DNA of 19,718 nucleotides from Pleurocapsa sp. MO_226.B13 (GTDB lineage: Bacteria; Cyanobacteriota; Cyanobacteriia; Cyanobacteriales; Xenococcaceae): contig JASJEI010000315.1 in the NCBI GenBank assembly GCA_030064795.1, positions 1 to 19,718 on the forward strand. The letters are read 5' to 3'. Each line of letters opens with the position of its first letter. Position 1 is the stretch's first letter. The position numbers were made by a program, and so were the translations under genes. This document shows, one piece after another, positions 17,057-19,718 of the stretch. Under the pieces are notes generated by a model. That model ran no database searches. It was not told the origin of the DNA and was given only the letters and a program-made list of their open reading frames with translations.

Positions 17057-17416
17057 TTATCTTTTATCCCAGTCGGGTAAACTTAGCTCGACTTGTTCGG
17101 ATTCTAATTGTTGAAACTTTTGTTCTCGCTCGAATTCTTGACTGCTACAAATAGTTTCTAAATCGACTATTCTGGTTTCTATTGCCAACAATCGAGCTTG
17201 AGATTCAGCAATCGTCTTTAAATCCGATCTTCTCGTACTTCTCCATACTGCTACAGTGCTTCCACTAGCTCCGAGAATTACAGCTAGAGGTAAAATAATT
17301 CCACTTTGAGTAATTGTCGTCAGCGGAACACAGATTCCCAACATTGCCGTACCCAATCCCCAAATAATGGCAGTAGTACGAACCTGGTAGGCTATTTTTT
17401 GCTCGTTATGTTTCAT
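17057..17416 (-). CDS. Small membrane protein with C-terminal coiled coil, unknown function
   Basis: A 119-residue protein with a short basic N-terminus (MKHNEQK), two hydrophobic segments (about residues 13-33, TTAIIWGLGTAMLGICVPL, and 39-58, GIILPLAVILGASGSTVAVW), and a basic stop (RSTRRSD). A heptad-rich charged region follows from ~66 to 112 (AESQARLLAIETRIVDLET, EREQKFQQLESEQVEL) and should form a coiled coil in the cytoplasm. I do not recognise a family. The ATG at 17416 is preferred to a TTG at 17434, though no strong Shine-Dalgarno sequence is present for either. It is divergent from the LuxR-type regulator with 126 bases between the starts, so it is a candidate target of that regulator. 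It converges on the topoisomerase gene with 61 bases between stops. Confidence 0.68.
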   Translation of the reverse strand: MKHNEQKIAYQVRTTAIIWGLGTAMLGICVPLTTITQSGIILPLAVILGASGSTVAVWRSTRRSDLKTIAESQARLLAIETRIVDLETICSSQEFEREQKFQQLESEQVELSLPDWDKR

Positions 17417-17512
17417 TCTTCTAAAAATACACAATTAATTTTGTCTGGGTGCTTAATATTTAGCTTTGGTGTAATTTGTCATAGTATAAAAATTAGTCAG
17501 AATGCAGAACAT

Positions 17513-17526
17513 TACCCAGGTGGGTA
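17513..17526. promoter_or_regulatory. Palindromic candidate operator in divergent promoter region
   Basis: The sequence tacccaggtgggta has perfect 6-base arms around GG. It lies 17 bases before the ATG of the LuxR-type gene and inside the 126-base region shared with the divergent membrane-protein gene. A site here would suit autoregulation. The site is seen; its function is inferred. Confidence 0.4.
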
Positions 17527-17542
17527 GTTTTTAAACCGTTAA

Positions 17543-18262
17543 ATGTCTAATTCTCTTGACAATTTATTTCAGACCTTAGCTGCTGCTAAAAATCAAGACG
17601 AAGTAAAATTTCGTTTGCTGGATAAGAGCGTTGGCGAATATTTCGGAGCGCGAGATTGGGGAATTCATCTTTACGATCGCACCTATCGCCTCACTTCGGT
17701 TGATATCGGCGGGATTAAAAATGTAGATAAGTTCGTGGAACGTTTTCAGCAAATAAGATCGGATGAAGACCCTTTACTCAACTATGTATTGAAACATCAC
17801 GCTCCAGCACACGAAGAAATGGTGCTACCCCAAGGAAGCTGGAAGCAAACTAAGATTTATCAGAACTTTTGCGCTTACTACAACCACGAACATATTGCGA
17901 TCGCACCGGTCGTCGGTGAAGGTCGTCTCGTCGGTGCGATTTACTTTGCTCGCGTAGAAAACATTCTTCCATTTAACAATCAAGATCTTGCTAGTTTGAG
18001 TGCCGTCTCTGCTCATCTTTCGGCAACTCTAGCCAAATTGCGCACCCAGCCAACAAGTTCCAATTCACCTCTAGCTAACTGTTTGACAACTCGCGAACTA
18101 GAAATAGCTGAATTGGTGGCTCAGGGGTTGACCAACCCTGAAATTGGAATTCAACTTTGGATTAGCAGAAATACCGTCAAACAAACTCTCAAAAATATAT
18201 TTCGTAAGCTTGATGTCTCTACTCGCGCTCAAATGGTTGCCAAGCTCAAAGGTATTTGTTAG
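17543..18262 (+). CDS. LuxR-type transcriptional regulator with GAF-like sensor domain
   Basis: A 239-residue regulator. Residues ~1-165 form a GAF-like sensory domain (FRLLDKSVGEYFGARDWGIH, HIAIAPVVGEGRLVGAIYFA, FNNQDLASLSAVSAHLS). A Ser/Pro-rich linker (~168-178) leads to a complete LuxR/FixJ helix-turn-helix at ~180-236 (LTTRELEIAELVAQGLTNPE, IGIQLWISRNTVKQTLKNIF, RKLDVSTRAQMVAKL). The canonical TxRExEIxxLVxxGxxNxEI and NTVKxHLxxIFxKLxVxxR patterns are present, except that the usual VKxH is VKQT (T215). No phosphoreceiver aspartate pocket is visible, so it probably responds to a ligand or redox signal. It starts at the ATG at 17543 with little Shine-Dalgarno signal, and a palindrome (17513-17526) lies just upstream. 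It is divergent from the small membrane protein gene. Confidence 0.9.
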   Translation: MSNSLDNLFQTLAAAKNQDEVKFRLLDKSVGEYFGARDWGIHLYDRTYRLTSVDIGGIKNVDKFVERFQQIRSDEDPLLNYVLKHHAPAHEEMVLPQGSWKQTKIYQNFCAYYNHEHIAIAPVVGEGRLVGAIYFARVENILPFNNQDLASLSAVSAHLSATLAKLRTQPTSSNSPLANCLTTRELEIAELVAQGLTNPEIGIQLWISRNTVKQTLKNIFRKLDVSTRAQMVAKLKGIC

Positions 18263-18602
18263 AAATAGCGATCGCTTATTTATTTTTAATTTCTAATTCT
18301 TAGTTTTTTAGTGCGATCGTCATAAAGTATTATTCAATAACCAGCAATTTCACTTTAAACGCGATCGCTCTATTCATTTAAAATCTTTTTCTGTGCTTGA
18401 TTGTAAATTTTGATGAGCAAAATAGTTATTTGTAGCATTATTTCTGATCTTTAGATTTGCCCACCCTACAAGGCTGAAACTTGTCCCACAATAAATGCGC
18501 TCGAGCGTCTAGCGGTGCCCCCATTCGGGGATAAACGACCCAGGGGATGTTTAATCCTCAAAGAAACGCTCACCACAACTGACCCATCCCGATTGCTCTA
18601 TC
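18263..18602. other. 340-bp intergenic spacer with repeat fragments
   Basis: AT-rich, with HIP1 palindromes at 18269-18276 and 18361-18368. From about 18455 it is made of repeat debris (gcccaccctacaaggctgaaa and the module described at 18511-18541). No coding frame or RNA gene is evident. Confidence 0.6.
18511..18541 (-). repeat. Second, shorter copy of the 4245-4292 dispersed repeat
   Basis: agcggtgcccccattcg (18511-18527) and gggataaacgaccc (18528-18541) are the exact complement of the two modules at 4275-4292 and 4245-4258. Here they adjoin each other; in the left copy 16 extra bases (4259-4274) lie between them. Confidence 0.85.
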
Positions 18603-18803
18603 TTATTTTTGCATTTTTTGTGCAATCAAACTTTCAATAATTTGTTTTTCTTCTTCTGGAGTAGCGTTAGTAGGAGTTTTATTCCATTCTACTTTTTGAC
18701 TAAATACATCGTAAGCTTTTTCCCATTCTAGACTGTGATTTCGGTGTTCAAACATATATTGTCTTAGTTCCTTTACAGTCATTTCTTCGAGGGGTTTAGA
18801 CAT
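18603..18803 (-). CDS. DUF6887-family small protein
   Basis: A 66-residue soluble protein, MSKPLEEMTVKELRQYMFEH followed by RNHSLEWEKAYDVF and a C-terminal charged helix (TPEEEKQIIESLIAQKMQK). The MSKPxxExMTxKELRxYxxEHR opening is characteristic of the cyanobacterial DUF6887 family, short proteins of unknown function usually encoded with a DUF6888 partner. The ATG at 18803 overlaps the end of the upstream DUF6888 frame (stop at 18796-18798), the arrangement expected of a translationally coupled pair. AAGGA lies about 10 bases upstream; an in-frame TTG at 18809 is a less likely start. A toxin-antitoxin-like role has been suggested by context for such paired small genes but is not shown here. 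The partner is broken, so this copy may be an orphan. Confidence 0.8.
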   Translation of the reverse strand: MSKPLEEMTVKELRQYMFEHRNHSLEWEKAYDVFSQKVEWNKTPTNATPEEEKQIIESLIAQKMQK

Positions 18804-19093
18804 AAACAAAATTTCCTTCTTTATTAATTTCTATTCCTATTTCTCCGTTATACCCCACTTCGATAAAGATAATTTCTTTACTAGAATAATAGCGAAACCG
18901 CGTCCAGATAGAAAACTGGAGTTTTCAAATAATTCCTTTTCCCTTTACCCCTTTCCCTTTTACCTAAAAACGAGAAAATCAAAAACTATGGGTTTCAAAG
19001 TAGACGCGGTTGAAATGTTGTTATTGGTAACAATGCTTCAGTGAGATATTGACAAAGAATTGCTGCTTTAAGAGCTTGTGCTGCGGTTGGCAT
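18796..19093 (-). pseudogene. DUF6888-family gene split by a ~100-bp insert
   Basis: Two pieces of one small gene on the minus strand. The front piece begins at the ATG at 19093 (MPTAAQALKAAILCQYLTEA, then LLPITTFQPR) and soon hits a stop at 18995-18997. The rear piece, 18903-18796, reads TRFRYYSSKEIIFIEVG, then YNGEIGIEINKEGNFVYV and a stop overlapping the DUF6887 start. Joined at PR-TR they give a 65-residue protein, the normal DUF6888 size and layout. Between them lies 18904-19003, a low-complexity insert with stops. The two junctions are bordered by a perfect 9-base inverted repeat (aaccgcgtc / gacgcggtt). The family name rests on recall; the two-piece structure is seen directly. Neither piece should be functional. 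Confidence 0.75.
18904..19003. repeat. 100-bp low-complexity insert splitting the DUF6888 gene
   Basis: Contains a pyrimidine tract made of ccctttt/cccttta-like units (18935-18964), in the style of STRR arrays, plus AT-rich flanks. Both outer borders coincide with the arms aaccgcgtc (18896-18904) and gacgcggtt (19003-19011). No transposase or direct target duplication is visible. Removing it would leave the near-palindrome aaccgcgt-acgcggtt. Confidence 0.65.
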
Positions 19094-19118
19094 TTAGTTC
19101 ATTCTTATTTTGTCCACA

Positions 19119-19406
19119 ATGACTTTAGCAGATATTATATTTGGCGATCGCCTGAACCAAAATGATTTTTCGATCTACTGAGTTTTTCCTTATGCTTGGT
19201 TTCCTGTTTTCACCTTCGAGGGTAAATATTTCGGTGTTGTTGGTTCGCAGATCCAAAAATATGCGTCACCTATAGTCTATATCTATCATGATGAAGATGT
19301 GACCCACACAAGCCTTACTTCTATGATGCAAGAGATTGCAGAATGCTATGAAACTGGTATTTACTATTTAGGTCTTACTAAATACCAATTAATAACGCTA
19401 CGATAA
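19119..19406 (+). pseudogene. SMI1/KNR4-like protein remnant with internal stop
   Basis: The frame opened by the ATG at 19119 (MTLADIIFGDRLNQNDFSIY) meets TGA at 19179-19181. It then continues in the same frame for 74 codons: VFPYAWFPVFTFEGKYFGVV, SPIVYIYHDEDVTHTSLTSM, MQEIAECYETGIYYL, ending at 19406. The second part resembles the C-terminal half of cyanobacterial SMI1/KNR4-family proteins (xSLTSMMxxIAECYETGxYYL). Complete relatives are considerably longer at the N-terminus, so an internal deletion is likely in addition to the stop. SMI1/KNR4 proteins often serve as immunity proteins in toxin systems. It is divergent from the broken DUF6888 gene, with 25 bases between starts. Confidence 0.65.
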
Positions 19407-19428
19407 TTTTGAACATAGGCATAGAATT

Positions 19429-19718
19429 CATTGGTGACAACTTAAGGTTATGGAGAATTTGTCAAGCTCATGTTATAAATCGTTGCCAATCACTGGATTG
19501 CTTAGTTTATCTAGGTTTTGAGATTTATTGGCTCTAGAGCGATCGCTTTCTCTCAAAAGCGATCGCCGACTGAAATAAACCGAAACTTGAATAGTTGCCT
19601 TCTGATGTATATGGGAGCTTTCGCGACCAACATCAATAACAGCAAGAGATAGAAGAGTTTGTTAAAAATTACAAAAAACACTTGACAAATAAAACCTACT
19701 CTTAACTTGTCACCAATG
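19429..19718. mobile_element. 290-bp element with terminal inverted repeats (MITE-like)
   Basis: Bounded by cattggtgacaacttaa (19429-19445) and ttaacttgtcaccaatg (19702-19718), inverted with 16 of 17 matches. The interior has no intact gene. Near the right end, plus-strand codons spell EIEEFVKNYKKHLTNKTYS before a stop, possibly the tail of a transposase. It is either a MITE or an internally deleted insertion sequence. The right arm ends exactly at the window edge, so the flanking duplication cannot be checked. Confidence 0.72.
19539..19566. repeat. Hairpin built from two HIP1 sites
   Basis: gcgatcgcttt (19539-19549) and aaagcgatcgc (19556-19566) are perfectly inverted around a six-base loop. 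Two HIP1 octamers thus form an 11-base stem inside the right-end element. Confidence 0.8.

Noticed and set aside
18263..18480. A tRNA or structured RNA after the LuxR-type gene
   Set aside because: No cloverleaf, conserved TTCGA-type arm or strong extended hairpin is visible; only HIP1 palindromes and AT-rich sequence.
19179..19181. In-frame TGA as a recoded selenocysteine codon
   Set aside because: No selenocysteine insertion hairpin is apparent, and the gene also lacks the N-terminal part of its family, so decay is the simpler explanation.

Overview
The window is cyanobacterial chromosome. The palindrome GCGATCGC (HIP1) occurs many times in genes and spacers, base composition is AT-rich, heptanucleotide short tandem repeats of the cyanobacterial STRR type lie between genes, and the proteins have a cyanobacterial flavour (DUF6887/DUF6888 small proteins, a GyrA-type topoisomerase paralogue, GAF-like/LuxR regulators). 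No heterocyst, photosystem or ribosomal genes are present, so the lineage cannot be fixed further from this sequence.

Left part (1-4544): a decayed transposase remnant, then a large minus-strand gene for a secreted-looking protein that joins a haloalkane-dehalogenase-type alpha/beta hydrolase, a spondin domain and RTX-like repeats. About 1.1 kb without genes follows, holding two GC-rich dispersed repeats. Central part (4545-10452): an MFS transporter converges on a minus-strand run of hyuA-type hydantoinase/oxoprolinase subunit, OmpA-like lipoprotein and a repeat protein. The repeat protein has lost its 5' end at the junction with a truncated IS200/IS605-family element, which in turn interrupts a Uma2 nuclease gene. 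The four pieces (repeat gene without its head, IS without its left end, intact IS right end, Uma2 without its tail) read as one insertion followed by a deletion.

Right-centre (10520-18262): a His-rich ferrochelatase-family gene with a clear terminator, a 50-residue membrane protein, a GT4 glycosyltransferase between heptamer repeats, an orphan response regulator, a GyrA/ParC-type topoisomerase subunit, a small membrane/coiled-coil protein and a LuxR-type regulator divergent from it. These are mostly single genes rather than operons.

Right end (18263-19718): a gene graveyard. A DUF6887 gene is intact, its overlapping upstream partner DUF6888 is split by a ~100-bp low-complexity insert, an SMI1/KNR4-like gene carries an in-frame stop, and a 290-bp element with 17-bp terminal inverted repeats closes the window.

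The observations most worth following are the dehalogenase-spondin-RTX fusion with Asn replaced by Gln in its halide-binding motif, the split DUF6888/DUF6887 pair, the IS-mediated double truncation at 9.6-10.1 kb, and the right-end inverted-repeat element. I found no clearly new defence or biosynthetic system.
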